A stretch of DNA of 64,000 nt from Tillus elongatus (lineage: Eukaryota; Arthropoda; Insecta; Coleoptera; Cleridae): positions 163,086,118 to 163,150,117 of the forward strand of contig OZ023265.1 of assembly GCA_964006375.1 (NCBI GenBank), read 5' to 3'. The stretch's first letter is position 1. Every line of letters begins with the position of its first letter. Shown one piece after another: positions 11,640 to 26,297 of the stretch. The notes beneath the pieces were generated by a model. The model was given only the letters and a program-made list of their open reading frames with translations, was not told the DNA's origin and did no database searches. Both the position numbers and the translations under genes were made by a program.

Positions 11640-13240
11640 CGTTCACATTTTTATTGTAAGGCTGGGTAATCAGACTTCAGATTTCCTTCCTGTCACATCT
11701 GGTGTCCCTCAGGGCTCCATACTAGGGCCTCTGTTATTCAGCATATATACATCAAAGCTACCTACCTATCTTCGTGATTGTCAGTATCACTTTTACACAG
11801 ATGATACACTAATATATTATTCCTTTGAGCCTCCAGCAATTTCAGAATCCTGTGATATCATTAACAGTGACTTAAGCAGATTAAATGACTTTTCAAACCA
11901 ATACAGTCTTACTGTAAATCCCTCTAAATCAAAGTCAATTCTTTTCAGACGCAAAGCTACACTTAAACATCATAAACCTTTGGCGAAACTTGGAATCCGT
12001 GGCGTAGAATTAGAACCGGAAGAATGTGTTGACATATTGGGGATAAGAACAGATAATGAACTAAGATTTTCCCATCACGTCAGTATGATTACACCTCAAG
12101 CTTATGCTAACTTAAAATTACTCTATGGGTACAAGGAGTATCTTAGCAGGGCTGTTAGACTGACTTTGTGCGAGGCACTAGTCTTATCTCACTTAAATTA
12201 TGGAGATGTGGTGTACGATGCATGCTTAAGAGTGGTAGATTCAACTAGGCTGCATCACGATCAGAATTCCTGTGTGAGGCTGGTGTGTGGATTGCGCAAG
12301 TTTCAGCATATCTCTAGTAGCTTTAAAGACTTGAACATTTTGTCACTCCAAAAGCGACGAAATCTTCATCGCATGTGCCTTTATCACAAGGTACAAGATC
12401 GGACCCTCCATATTTTTATAATAAAATTAAATTTAGAACTGACATCCACAGTCTCACAATCCGAAGTAAGGGAACGCTGACAATTCAACAGCATAAAACC
12501 GAGCTGTTCAAAAGATATTTTTCTTATAATGTAGCTTATAATTTTCTGTGGCTGCAGAGTTTGTTTGTGGCCTGGATGTCTGCTGTTTTGTGGTATAGAC
12601 ATAATATATAATTTGGAACTGTTTACCTGTAACTCCTCCTATCATGATTATGAGACGCGTCACCAGGCTTCATTAAGAATACCGCTTTACAGAACAACAA
12701 AGTATAAACATGGCTCCTATTACAACTGTATTGTGTCTTTCAATGCTTTACCAGCTGAGTATAGAGAAATAAGAACCTTTGATACATTTAAGAGGGAAGT
12801 TAAACGATTTTTAGTTGAGGAAGCATTTTACAGCCACGAAGATTTCCTGGATTTTGCTAGTCGGTGATTCGGGGTTCATTATTTGTGGGGTATCTTGATT
12901 TGCTTGTGTGAATTTTATCGTTGTTTATATTAAACTATTTGTTTGTATATTTTATTTTTATGAATTTTTGAGTACATATATCTTGTTTTTATTTATATGT
13001 ATTTAGGTTTTTAACATGCTGTTTTTTATTTATACATATGTTTTCTTTTTTTGTTTGTGGATGTTTTAGACTTTGAAACTTGTTCTGTCTTTGTTTACAG
13101 ACATTTGACTTTTTAATTAGTCTTTGTTTTTGTTTTACTTGATTACTTGTTCTGGACTATATTTTTGTTCATGTATACATATGACCTGTCACATGTACTG
13201 CTTGTACCCAAGGTGGCCAATAAAAATTATTATTATTATA
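11640..13240 (+). mobile_element. LINE-B, 5'-truncated non-LTR retrotransposon
   Basis: The open frame 11635-12480 encodes the second half of a reverse transcriptase, with TSGVPQGSILGPLLFS (motif 4) and HFYTDDTLIYY, where the usual YADD is YTDD. A frameshift near 12440 separates it from the C-terminal segment at 12565-12867. The 3' UTR ends with AATAAAAATT followed by an ATT repeat near 13240, a tail type common in CR1/Jockey-like LINEs. It is nested in the 5' part of the Tigger element and is not autonomous, because the endonuclease and RT N-terminus are missing. Confidence 0.85.
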
Positions 13241-13259
13241 ATATGTGTGCACCCACGTA

Positions 13260-13570
13260 ATTCTACCAATGTTTTTTTTCTTGTTTTCTTTTTCTCTATT
13301 TTTATTTATACTTTTTCCTGCTAATTATAGTTACAAACATGTATTTTTTCTTATTTGTTAATATTAGTTAGGTTATTTCTTCTTTTTTGTCACTTTACTT
13401 TTTTTCTTTTGTTTGTTTATTTCATGAGTTTGTAAATAGTCACTACCACCGTTTAATTGTGTTATATTAAGGATCGGTTGAGTGGAAGAACAGAAATATT
13501 TCTGAACTCTGCCGTTTGACATGTAGCTTAATTGTCAATAAAAGCATGTTATTATTATTATTATTATTAT
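13260..13570 (+). mobile_element. LINE 3'-end fragment with ATT tail
   Basis: Short plus-strand non-coding piece ending in CAATAAAAGCATG followed by (ATT)n. The tail resembles that of LINE-B, so this is probably a severely 5'-truncated LINE insertion next to it. Confidence 0.5.
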
Positions 13571-13936
13571 TCTACAAGGATGTGCGAAAATAAACAAGAA
13601 GGCTTCGCCTTTCTGTAAATTTCGTTGCCTCTCTACCTAAAAATATGCCCATTCAGGCACACTAGGACTAGATGCAGGTTTCTTGATTGAGACATTACAC
13701 TAATGGGTAATCAATTTTACTGTGCATAACACAAGAGAAGATATTTATGGATTCTTCCACTCCGACAATGATAGTCACTCTCACCACTTGAAATCAACGT
13801 TCGTTAGTTCGTTACAACTGTACATTTGTGTGGATTTTTGTTTTTCTGTTTAAATTTTGAAACTTGCACCTTATTCCGTTTTTCAGTTTTCGATCACCGC
13901 GTGTTTGAGGCAGGTGAATAGAGTCTTGTTAACGCG

Positions 13937-15643
13937 ATGCCCGCGTCCGGTATTAAAGGAAAACGCCTTACCATTGAAGAGAAAATGTCGATATTAAAAC
14001 AAGTGAAAACGGTAACGAAAAAAAGTGATGTTTGTGGACAGTACAGTATTGCATTATTTATTTATTTATTTACGGGCCAGGAGCCTATTTTAGATAAGTA
14101 CAAAAAGAAAAAATATACACAATAAAAGCAAAATGGTTACATACTAGACAAAATGAAAAAATAAAAAAAATAAAAATAGGCAATATAGGCAAAATATAGG
14201 CAACAAATATTAAGTACCGATTAACTAAACTTATTATCAACAATTTTAAAGTGTGAGAATGCTATTGTCCAGGCTAGTTGTTCCAACACTATTGACAACA
14301 AGAGAAAAAGTCTAAAAACAACCGACATGGAGAACGTGGACAAAGCATTGTCTGATTGGTTCGAATACCAGAGACACACGAACATTGCTATGAGTGGTCT
14401 ATTTCTCCAGGATAAAGCTATTTCTCTTGGTAGAAGAATGGGATATGGAGAAAATATCCAGTGTTCTACAAGTTGTATTTCTCGTTTTAAACAAACACAA
14501 TTAATTCAGGAAAATATTCTAAGCGAAATTTGGGAAATCTGAGTAAATTTGTAAATAAGGAAGTCACATCTCATTGGCTTCAAAATAACTGCCGAGAAAT
14601 ATCAGAGGAATATAATATTAGGCATGTGATGTCTTCAATGCAGACTAGACAGGACTTTTTTACAAAATGTTGCCGGACAAAACTCAAGTTTGAAAACGAA
14701 AAATGTGTTGGTGGGAAGTTATCCAAAGAGCGACTGACTACTAATTTGTGTAAATTATAATGGTTCTGAGTTTTGAAGACTCGCAAAGCACAAAAACTAA
14801 CATGTTTTGAAAACGTAAAGAGTTTATCGGTGAAATATGTTGCTAATAAAAAAGCATGGGTGACTGGCGATATTTTTAAAACTCAAGTAGAAGAATGGGA
14901 TAGAGAACTGGAAAGAAAAATACAAAAATTTTGCTTGTGGTGGATAATTGCGTGGCGCAATTGACGAGTTTGAAGAACATCAAACTAGTTTTTCTGCCAC
15001 TTAATACTGCAACCTTTAGATCAGAGAATTATCAACTCTCTGAAATGTAATTACAGGAGACAACTTGTCACAAAAATAATTGACAACATGGAGAAGAATC
15101 AGTGTCAACTTTCAGTAAATGTCCTCGAAGCTATTCGTCTCCTTGATCGTGCATGGAAAAATCTCTCACAAAAAACGGTGCAAAGTAGTTTCAGGCATGC
15201 TGGTTTTCATTTTGAGCATAGAAATGAAAACGTTGAATGTAAGCGTTTCCGAAGATGTTATTGCTGATGAAGATATCGTCGATGAAGACGATAACATTCC
15301 TCTGAGCGAATGTGCCAGGGTTATGAAATTGGCACAAGTGTCGGATGCAATGGACCACCGGAACATAGATAATTATTTGGGAACTTCAGGTATTCCAACA
15401 GATTCCGCGATAATTGAAGCTGCAAATTTGAACACTACCCAAGAAGTGATTGAAGATTCCGATTCGAACAAAGAATCTAAAAGCCCTGAATGCATCAATG
15501 TTTCACTGCAAGATGCCATAGATTCCGCCGGGAAGCTTAGAATATTTTTAGAGAACGCCTCAAACTCAGAGAACAAGCTGAGTTCATTAACTTCCATAGA
15601 AAACTTTTTGAAAAAGAAGGAAAAAGAAAAACAGACAATATAA
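13937..15643 (+). pseudogene. Tigger (CENP-B/DDE_1 family) transposase relic
   Basis: The frame opens at the ATG at 13937 with a CENP-B-type helix-turn-helix (RLTIEEKMSILKQVK). A reversed LINE tail interrupts it at about 14050-14285. It resumes with the Tc5-type DNA-binding segment (LSDWFEYQRHTNIAMSG) and then shifts frame near 14540, 14770 and 14940. DDE_1-domain fragments are plain, including EKCVGGKLSKERLT and VKYVANKKAWVTGDIFKTQV. The position expected to hold the second catalytic aspartate lies in a frameshifted stretch near 14930. The last 174 codons contain an acidic tail, as in TIGD-like proteins. Many breaks make this a dead gene. Confidence 0.85.
14050..14285 (-). mobile_element. 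Reversed LINE 3'-tail insertion in the Tigger gene
   Basis: This AT-rich block separates two halves of the same transposase domain. It begins with (TTTA)n, which read on the minus strand is a LINE-like (TAAA)n tail. No coding part of the LINE is left. Confidence 0.55.
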
Positions 15644-15942
15644 ATGAATATCAGACTACTTTTTATGATGTGTATAAATTTAGATTAAGTAATAATGTAC
15701 AGTATATACAGTGATGTGTTTTTATTTATACGAATACAATTGTTCATTCAAACTAGGCAGTTACAGTTGGCTTTTAATATTGATGGAAATGGTTACAGGG
15801 GAGTAGTCCGGTTTGTACACTTACATATAGGTATGTACATACCTATATTTTTTCGTAGTTACTTCTTAGTTCTGATATAACGAGATCCGGTTTTTACGAG
15901 ATATTATTGCTGGTCCCCTGGCTCCTCGTTAAATCCGGATTC

Positions 15943-17695
<1,753 letters not shown>

Positions 17696-18717
17696 AGATT
17701 ACGTTTGCTTCAAGACTAACGTTGACTTCAAGGTTTCTGGAACACTATTAAATTTAACCAATTATGTACAAAAGTCACCCTATCCTAAAGAAAACTAAAA
17801 ATATATGAGCAAAGTTACTGCAAAAATTAGAAATCAAATAAAAAGTATACAAAAATAAGTCTTTTACATATCACTTGTAAACCAAAAAACTTAAACCATT
17901 TGTTGCTTAGGTAACGGAAAGTATTTACAAGGATTTTTTAATTCTTACTGTATTTAACCTGCAAAAAAATAATAAAAATAAATCGACTATGCCACCATAA
18001 AACATAAAGAATTACAGCTAACGTGCTCTTGTTTACCTAAATCTTATATTGATAAGATTTTATGTATACAATAGTATTGTCGGTAAAGTTGTAAGGAAAT
18101 AATATAGTCAAATAGTAATAATAATAGTATAAATGTATACATCACATATGCTAATAATATTTTTCTAAATGTGCTAAATATTTGTGGCTTATTATTTTCA
18201 ACTTGAACGATTCTGACGATTGTGCAAATCATTCGTATCAAAGTTTGGGGGTAGCTGAAACAAACAAAAAATTAAACAAATTAATGTAGATATTTGTTTT
18301 GTTCATTTACGGCTTCATTTAATCATACAATTAGTCCAATAAACGAGTTATATTTTCTGAGCTTATCTTTTACTAATACTATGTTTTAAAAAGCGTGTAA
18401 AGTGAAAGGTCCTCGATTCGAATTGTGGATAGCCCAACCAAAAGTTGACCTACTGCATTAAAGATACTTAAGTCTTACAACAGTTAACAATAATGTAACA
18501 AAGGTGTAGCACCTAGAAGAGAAAGGCAAAGAACCAAGGAAGTTGTCGATATCGACGATTCCCACCAAATGGCCTTTTGAAATGTTATTTATGAAACTTA
18601 TACATTAAGATATGTGTACCATTCTCTCGTTCTAATTACATTTCAAAATGTGGCAAAGATTCGCTAATCATAATTTAAAAAAATATAGAATAAGAAGCAA
18701 AATTTAGAGTTGCTTGG
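17696..18717. other. Unannotated AT-rich region
   Basis: No gene or repeat family could be supported. Confidence 0.5.
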
Positions 18718-18840
18718 ATGAATCTCAGATCAGACTTACACCTGGATGAAGATCGGATCGGATTTAGATCTGGACAAGGAACTAGAGAAGCAATGCTAGC
18801 TGAGTACAAATTGGAGCAATCAATTCATCACAATAAAGTT
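18718..18840 (+). mobile_element. Short reverse-transcriptase fragment
   Basis: The frame reads DRIGFRSGQGTREAML, which resembles the GFR-x-G-x-GT block of LINE reverse transcriptases. It is cut off by the hammerhead-like sequence at 18847. It could be a piece of the same broad LINE type as LINE-G. Confidence 0.5.
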
Positions 18841-18846
18841 TTAAAA

Positions 18847-18887
18847 CCTGACAATCGTTTCGCTAACAAAGTTAATGTCATCAGAGA
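18847..18887 (-). ncRNA. Hammerhead-ribozyme-like motif (short, palindromic stem III)
   Basis: Read on the minus strand, CTGATGA is followed by a hairpin (TTAAC, loop TTT, GTTAG), then GAAAC, then ACGATTGTC, with TCT before and AGG after as a short stem I. It aligns with 37283-37323. The stem III palindrome has one mismatch here. A truncated partner in the opposite orientation, CTCTGATGATGCTAACTTG, lies at about 18920-18940. Confidence 0.5.
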
Positions 18888-19284
18888 GATAAATAAACAA
18901 TTAATCAGTTGATTCATCCCTCTGATGATGCTAACTTGTATCAGGACTTAAAACTGTACTGTGATGAATTAGGTTCTTAAAATTGTACTTATCAGTGCTC
19001 ATCACAGGTTCCAGTCTTCACTCAGCAATACTAGCACTTAAAACAATAGGAGTGTATGGAATAGTAATGAAAGCAGTGAAAATAGGAGGAGATAAATTAT
19101 TTATGTTTATAAAGCAACTTTTAAACAAATGCCTCCATGAAAACACACCAACAAAATGGAATAATGCGATAACAATTATTGTCATACACAAAAAAGGCGA
19201 TATTACGGACTTAGAAAACTATAGGCCTATAAGCTCGCTCTCATAACTCTACAAGTGGTTTATGAGAATTGTCACTAAGACAAT

Positions 19285-20750
19285 GTTCGAGCACGTTCCC
19301 ACCTCTTGTTTCAGTGGATGAAATTGTTTCTACCGCCCTGGGCAAGGCTGAACTTTTTGCCTCGTTGTTCGCCGGCAATTCTACTCTCAATCCACCTCCA
19401 AATGTTCAACCACCAACAGTCCCCAATGTCACGCATAAAATGACGGAAATTTCTTGAAAAACACAGTCTAATCCACGACAGGCAGTATGGATTCCCTCAG
19501 CGCAGATCAACTGCCGACCTCCTTGACCTTTGTCACCCATTCTTGGAACAAGTCTATACGGTGAATCCCAGATTGTCGCTCTAGACATATCCAAAGCATT
19601 CGACCAGGTCTGGCACGCAGTGTTGCTTAATAAACTTCCGGCCTATGGCCTACCACCAAAACTCTGTACCTGGACAGCAAATCTCCTCTCCAACCGAAGC
19701 ATATCTGTTGTCATGGATGGCCATTCCTCTAAACTGTATCCAATTAATGCAGGAGTCCCTCAAGGTTTAGCTTTAGCCCCTACTTTGTTTCTTCTCCACA
19801 TCAATGACCTCCTCTCTAGCACATCCAACCCAGTTCACAGTTACGCGGACGACAGCACCCTCCACTCAAATATACAATATTCTAAGCCTGCCTCTTTAGC
19901 CCAATTAGATGAGGATCGCAGACTCATGGAGGGGTCTGTCTCGGTGGATCTCCAAAAAATATTAGACTGGGGAAGTAGAAATCTTGTACAATTCAACTCC
20001 ACCAAATCTCAATCTTGCTTTCTATCTCATAAGAGATACACCAGCCCTAGACCCATCACAATGAACAACCAAGTTATTCAAAGTAATGAGTCCTTTTCAC
20101 TTGTTGGCATTTCTGTGGATCGAAATCTTAATTGGCACCAACATGTCACATCAATTGCAGAAGCGGCTGCTAAGAAATTGGGTTCCCCCTTCCGGGCTCG
20201 CAAATACTTTTCACCAGCTAATCTCTATACCTTATATACTTCACAAATAAGGCCAAACCTCGAATACTGCTCCCACATCTGGGGTGCCGCTGCCGTTTAT
20301 ACACTCGCTATCCTGGACTCAATTTAGAAGAGAGCTATGTGTCTCATCGGTGACCATACCCTCACCCAAAGGCTGCCATCCCTTGCCCACCGACGTGCCG
20401 TTGGTGACCTATCTCTCTCTTTTACAGATATCTGCACAGACACTGCTCGGAGGAGCTTTCTTCCATAGTTCCTCCACCTGCTGCCCCCAACAATCTACCA
20501 GGGGAACAGAGCGAATGCACCCTTTTACTGTCCAGGTCACCAGACATAGAAGATCTTGTTATGCCCGCTCTTTTGTCCCGAGGACTTCCAAGTTGTGGAA
20601 TTCCTCGCCGGTACATGTTTTTTCTTATCCTCCGAAGCTCCAAACCTTTAAGTCCAGAATTAACAAGTTGGCTTTTTCCTCCTTGTCAACACCCATAGTA
20701 CGATAGTATTTAGGCTGTGAGCCCTCGTGGTGTGTTGTTGAAATAAAAAA
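19285..20750 (+). mobile_element. LINE-A copy 2 with internal deletion, inserted in LINE-G
   Basis: Plus-strand LINE-A. The RT palm is well kept at 19530-20327: ALDISKAFDQVWHAVLL, GVPQGLALAPTLFLLHIND and HSYADDSTLHSN. The C-terminal part is at 20284-20706 in another frame. Compared with copies 3 and 4, about 300 bp are missing at 19453, where the text jumps from the linker (KMTEI) to LIHDRQYGF. The 3' end reads GAGCCCTCGTGGTGTGTTG followed by an A-rich tail near 20745. Confidence 0.88.
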
Positions 20751-21851
20751 TTAAAAAAGAAGAATCGAAAGGAAACTACCAGCCACGGGAGTAGGTCGGA
20801 TTTAGGACGCCACCTCTTGGTTGATTGAGAAGTCCATAGAATACAACCAACCACTCGGTCTGATATTCGTGGATTTCCAAAAGGCTTTCGACACTGTCGA
20901 ATTATCTGCAATAATATCTGCGTTAGAACAGAGTAGAATCGACAGCAGGTACACAAATCTCATCAAACATGATAATGCAACTGCCACTATAAGACGCCAT
21001 AAGACCAAAAATAGCTTCAAAATAGAAAGAGGTGTCAGACAGGGCGATACAATCTCACCCAAGTTATTCACAGCGGCACTTGAGTAGGTTTTCAAATCAC
21101 TCAACTGGGAGGAAAAGGGTATAAGGGTGGACGGAGAACATTTTAACTATCTCCGATTTGCAGACGACACTGTCCTCGTTGAGACAATGTTGATGACGTA
21201 AGATCGATGCTGAGAGACCTCGAGTAAAGTTTGGGAAATATAGGACTCCGAATGAATATGCAGAAAACCAAGTTCACGACAAACCATGTGCTCCGTGAAG
21301 ACCTCCAAATTTAAAACATCGAGATAGAGCAGGCATATGAATATAAATATCTTGTGCATAAACTTCAAATCAGATAAGATAACCAGACGTGTGAAATAGA
21401 ACAACAGATTAAATTAGGATGGGTGGCGTTTGGTAAGCTCAGGTCTATGTAAGAGCTGACTTGCCTATGGCCCGGAAAAAAGATGTTCGAACAACGCATG
21501 ATGCCAGTAATAACATATGGAGCAGAAACACTTACCAAAAAATTTGTCAGTAAATTGAGAGTCACCCAAGGAGCCATGGAAAGGGCCATGCTGTGCATAA
21601 CAAGATACAGAAAAACAAGTGAATATATTCGATAACAAACAAAATTAAAAAAGGTGGGATAGAAGTGATTGCCAAAATCAAGCGCAGGTGGGCAGGCCAC
21701 GTTGCCAGATTTACGGATGGGAGATGGACAAAGAGAGTGGAGACCAATGGGAGACATGAGAAGCAGAGAAAGACCGCCAACAAGATGGACAGATGACCTG
21801 AAACGAGTTGCCAGCAACTGGATAAAGGAAGCACAGGACATACAGAAAAGG

Positions 21852-23467
21852 TCCCCTGTGGGTCCAGGGACTAACTAAAAGAATAGGCCCAAGGTAACTC
21901 CTGCCTGTCGTAAAAGGCAACTAATTGGAATCAAACACTGGCGGGGGTCTTGTCCATGTGGGCCTGGAGGGAGGCTGATATCTCTGGGGAGTGATGTACA
22001 CCCGGATTTTGAAGCCTCCACTCTGGGCTTAGAAATGGACGGTTACCCGCGCCTTGTTGTTACTCGGGAGCGGGGTTCCGGAAGGGTGCCGCCTTGGGTT
22101 GAGTGCTGGCGGGTGTCGTGTGTCTAGACGACCCAGAGGGGGTTGACAGCTCTGATGAGTGGTAAACACCCGGAGTTTGGGGCCCCCACTGTGTGCTTCG
22201 GAACGGACGGACGGCCTCGCTTGTGCGATGCTCGGGAGCGGGGCTCGATGGGATGTCGCCTTAAGTCTAGCACTGGTGGGTGTCGGGTCTAGACAAACTA
22301 GGAGGAGAGCTGAGATCTTTAGGGGTGGAATAAAACTAAGGATTGAGGCCTCTTCTGTGAGCTTCGAAACGGACAAACGACCCCACTTGGATGCTGCTCG
22401 GATGCAGGACTTCATGATACTGCACCGAGTCAAACACTGACGGATGTCTGGTCCAGACGAACTCAAAGAGATGTTATCTCTCTTTGAGCTTTGAGACGGG
22501 CAAGCGACTTCGCTCAGATAGCAGTACATCTGTCAAACAAAGTTTCGCCGTCTCCTGTCGGAAGCTCGACTTGTTGGGTGAAATTTAAGCTAACGCTGGC
22601 AGGTGTTGGACCTGGACGAACCCGGAGGTGGCTGGGGTCTCTAGGGGTGGATTACACCTGGAGACTTGGGCCTACTCTGTGGCATCGATACAGGCTAACG
22701 ACCCCGCCTGGATGCTGCTAAAAGGCAGGACTTCATGATACCGCCTTGAGTCAATGAAACACTGGCGGGGGTCTGGTGCAGGTGAGGCTGGGGGGAGGCA
22801 GACATCTCTGGGGAGTGATATGCACCCGGAGTTTGGCGCCTCCACTGTGGCCTCAGAGACTGACAATTGGCCTCGCTTGGTTGTTACTCGGGAGCGGGGT
22901 TCCAGATGATACCGCCCTGGATTGAGCCCTAGCGTGTGTCGTGTGTCCAGACGTCCCGGGGGGCTCTGATCTCTGATGAGTGGTAAGCATCCGGAGTTTG
23001 GAGCCCATACTGTGTGCTACGAAACGGACGTGCGGCCTGGCTGGGGTGATGCTCGGGAGCGAGACTCGATGGGATGTTGCCTTGAGTCTTAACACTGTTA
23101 GGTGTCAGGTTTGGAAGAGCCTGAGGGGAGCTGAGATCTCTAGGGGTGGATTACAACTGGAGATTAGATGCTGCTCGAGAGAGGGACTTCATGATACCGC
23201 CTCGAGGCAAACACTGACGGATGTCGGGTCCAGACGAACTCGGAGGGAGGTTATCTCTCTTTGAGCTTCGAAATGGGCAAGCGACTTCACTCAGATGGCA
23301 GTACACCTGCCAAACAAACTTTCACCCTCAAGAAAAGATCGACTCCCTCAGGGAGCTGGAATTGATGGGTGAAATCTAAATAATTAGACGTGAGTCACAA
23401 TAGACCTAAGGTCGCGGTGGAGGGACTGGAATAGTCCACGCACAACAAAATCTAATCTAATCTAATC
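21852..23467 (+). mobile_element. GC-rich tandem-repeat retroelement with 11-bp target duplication
   Basis: A 1.6-kb block, much richer in GC than its surroundings, interrupts the last codons of LINE-G. It is bounded by the identical 11-mer TACAGAAAAGG at 21841-21851 and 23468-23478, and it ends in a (TCTAA)n tail at about 23448-23467. Inside, a unit of about 817 bp is repeated (compare 21940 with 22757, both starting ACACTGGCGGGGGTCT). Shorter sub-repeats share CGGGAGCGGGG and TCTCTGGGGAGTG. The tail and duplication point to LINE-driven retroposition. No protein of its own was recognised. Confidence 0.8.
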
Positions 23468-23540
23468 TACAGAAAAGGAGAAAACTAGAGGAGGCCTACG
23501 TTCAGCAGTGGACATGCACAAGTTGATTGATGAAAACAAT

Positions 23541-24013
23541 AGGAGAAAAGAGACTTGAGAAGAATTGAGACACATTTATTGCTTTTATAGACCCGGAGGA
23601 AGCTAATATTGTTTCATATAATGAAGAGAGCTGGATTATAATTGAGGTTTATGTGCATTATTCTGAAACTCCTTTATCAGTTGCTGTCGATAACTAGGTA
23701 ATCGACAGCTACTGATGAATACAGCTTCGTTGTTGGAATATGCATCTAGTACATAATTCTTTGTGGGTATTTTTGTGGTTATTTGGGTTGATTTTGCTTT
23801 CTGTGTCAAATGCATTTTTTTAAGTGCCAAGATCAACACAAAATATTTCCGAACTCCTGTTGAATTATTTTGCCATGGAATTGATTTTAGTCTCTAGTAT
23901 GACTAATGCGACATTACAAGCATGTGAGAATGAAGATTTTTTTACAATATCAGCTGACTTTGTAGAGAAGCAAGGTTTTTTTTAGTACACAAGCAAGAAT
24001 TGGTAAAAATATG
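23541..24013. other. Spacer between LINE-G and the mariner-like element
   Basis: No gene seen. A small hairpin (GCTGTCGAT and ATCGACAGC) lies near 23685-23712. Confidence 0.5.
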
Positions 24014-24015
24014 TA

Positions 24016-24309
24016 CAGGGTGATTCTTTATAATGTCGCTCTCCTTTAACTTTGTTATTTTAAGTGTCCCAAAAAAATTGAAAGTATGGTTATGTAGGTG
24101 CTAAAAATACTTTTTTTCTACGTATAGAAAAAATTTGAAAAATGATCAGTATACAGGGAAAACCAAAAAGTTCTTTTTTTTCAATGGATCACCCTATAAA
24201 TGAATTTATTTTTCGATTCCTGGTAAAATTCTAAGCATAATTTATATAACATACCATATACTTAAAATGAATAGTTTTTGAAATATTCGCATTTGAAATG
24301 TTATCATCA
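24016..24309 (+). repeat. Left long terminal inverted repeat of the mariner-like element
   Basis: Matches the reverse complement of 28376-28672, including TTTCAATGGATCACCCTATA near 24180 and TGTTATCATCA at its inner edge. Confidence 0.9.
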
Positions 24310-24791
24310 CAAATTTTATTAAATCAAAACAACTGTTACAAAATCAAGAAATCTAACAATAAATAATATAACAAAAACAGTTTCTAATTAAATATAAGGA
24401 TGCTCTACCGGGCCTCCATTTTCTTCAACACATTGTATAAGGGTTCTTCGCATTTTCTCTAATGAATCTGTTATGAATGCTGGGTTATTTTCATTTAAAT
24501 TAATAATTTCATTCCGTATCAAATCTTTAAGATGATCGAGGTTTTCAATTTGGTGGTCGTATACACAGTTTTTTATATAACCCCAAAGAAACGCATCCAT
24601 ATGTGTCAAATCGGGGCTGTTTGCAGGCCATTTAATTGGCGCATTTCTTCCGATCCTTTCAGGAAACCTTTCGTTTAGGTAATTAAGCACAGCACGAATG
24701 TTGTGAGGAGGTGCTCCATCCTGTTGAAAAATTATATTTTGTAATATATTTAAAGGCAAATCGTCTAAATATTCTTCGAACTCGTTTTCCA

Positions 24792-25293
24792 AGAAATATA
24801 GATAGTGGCCTCCATTTAAAACAGTATCAAAAAAATACGGGCCGATAACTCGATCGCCCAGGATACCACACCATACATTCACGGATTGTCGCCCTTGGAA
24901 CTTAAATTCCCCATAAGAATGTGGATTCTCTCTTGCCCATTGTCTGGTATTTTTTCGGTTAAACAGGCCACTAGTAGAAAAGGTAAACTCGTCAGTCCAT
25001 AGAACTGTTTTCAAAAAATTGTTATTTAAGATTATTCTGTCTAGAAATATAGATAGTGGCCTCCATTTAAAACAGTATCAAAAAAATACGGGTCGATAAC
25101 TCGATCGCCCAGGATACCACACCACACATTCACGGATTGTCGCCCTTGGAACTTAAAGTCCCTATACGAATGTGGATTCTCTCTTGCCCATTGTCTGGTA
25201 TTTTTTCGGTTAAACAGGCCACTAGTAGAAAAGGTAAACTCGTCAGTCCATAGAACTGTTTTCAAAAAATTGTTATTTATGATTATTCTGTCT
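24792..25293. repeat. 251-bp tandem duplication inside the transposase
   Basis: The block 24792-25042 is repeated head-to-tail at 25043-25293 with only a few differences. Because 251 is not a multiple of three, the duplication breaks the transposase frame. Confidence 0.93.
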
Positions 25294-25596
25294 AGAATCA
25301 GTTGACAAAATGCGACTCGATTATCTTTTTGCATTTGGGTCAACTTTGTAGTGGGTTTAATCTTATATGGCTTTAGATTCCATATTCTTAACGTTCTTTG
25401 AACTTTCTCAGTTTTGTATTTGCCCAATAAAGAAGATGTACATAGATTAGTTACTTCAGAATAGAGGAATGAGAATAATATTAGGTTGCAGTAAATATGA
25501 GAAAATTGTAAACATGTTGGGAATGCTAGAATGGTTGAATGTTGAGAGACTGTTAAGATTGAATGTACTTGTTTTTCTACATAAAATAAAAAAACT

Positions 25597-26297
<701 letters not shown>

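Larger units (their letters stand above)
18983..23540 (+). mobile_element. LINE-G reverse-transcriptase element, split by two insertions
   Basis: This is an endonuclease/RT-type LINE of a kind common in insects. The N-side RT block is at 19000-19280 (NNAITIIVIHKKGD, then NYRPISSLS). LINE-A copy 2 interrupts it at 19285-20750. The palm resumes at 20822 (LGLIFVDFQKAFDTVE, RGVRQGDTISPKLF, LRFADDTVLVE with the FADD catalytic box). The C-terminal part (GRPPTRWTDDLKRVASNW) ends at a second insertion, 21852-23467, after which EEAYVQQWT and the stop region follow. Frameshifts are frequent, so no intact protein is encoded. Confidence 0.85.

Noticed and set aside
18405..18440. B-box-like GATTCGAATTG
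   Set aside because: Single weak match without the rest of a SINE or tRNA.
22159..23264. Several open frames of 60-166 codons in the GC-rich block
   Set aside because: They follow from high GC and tandem repeats; they are not conserved between units and match no family.
23682..23712. Hairpin GCTGTCGAT/ATCGACAGC as a terminator or riboswitch
   Set aside because: Such bacterial-type signals have no meaning here and no gene ends nearby.
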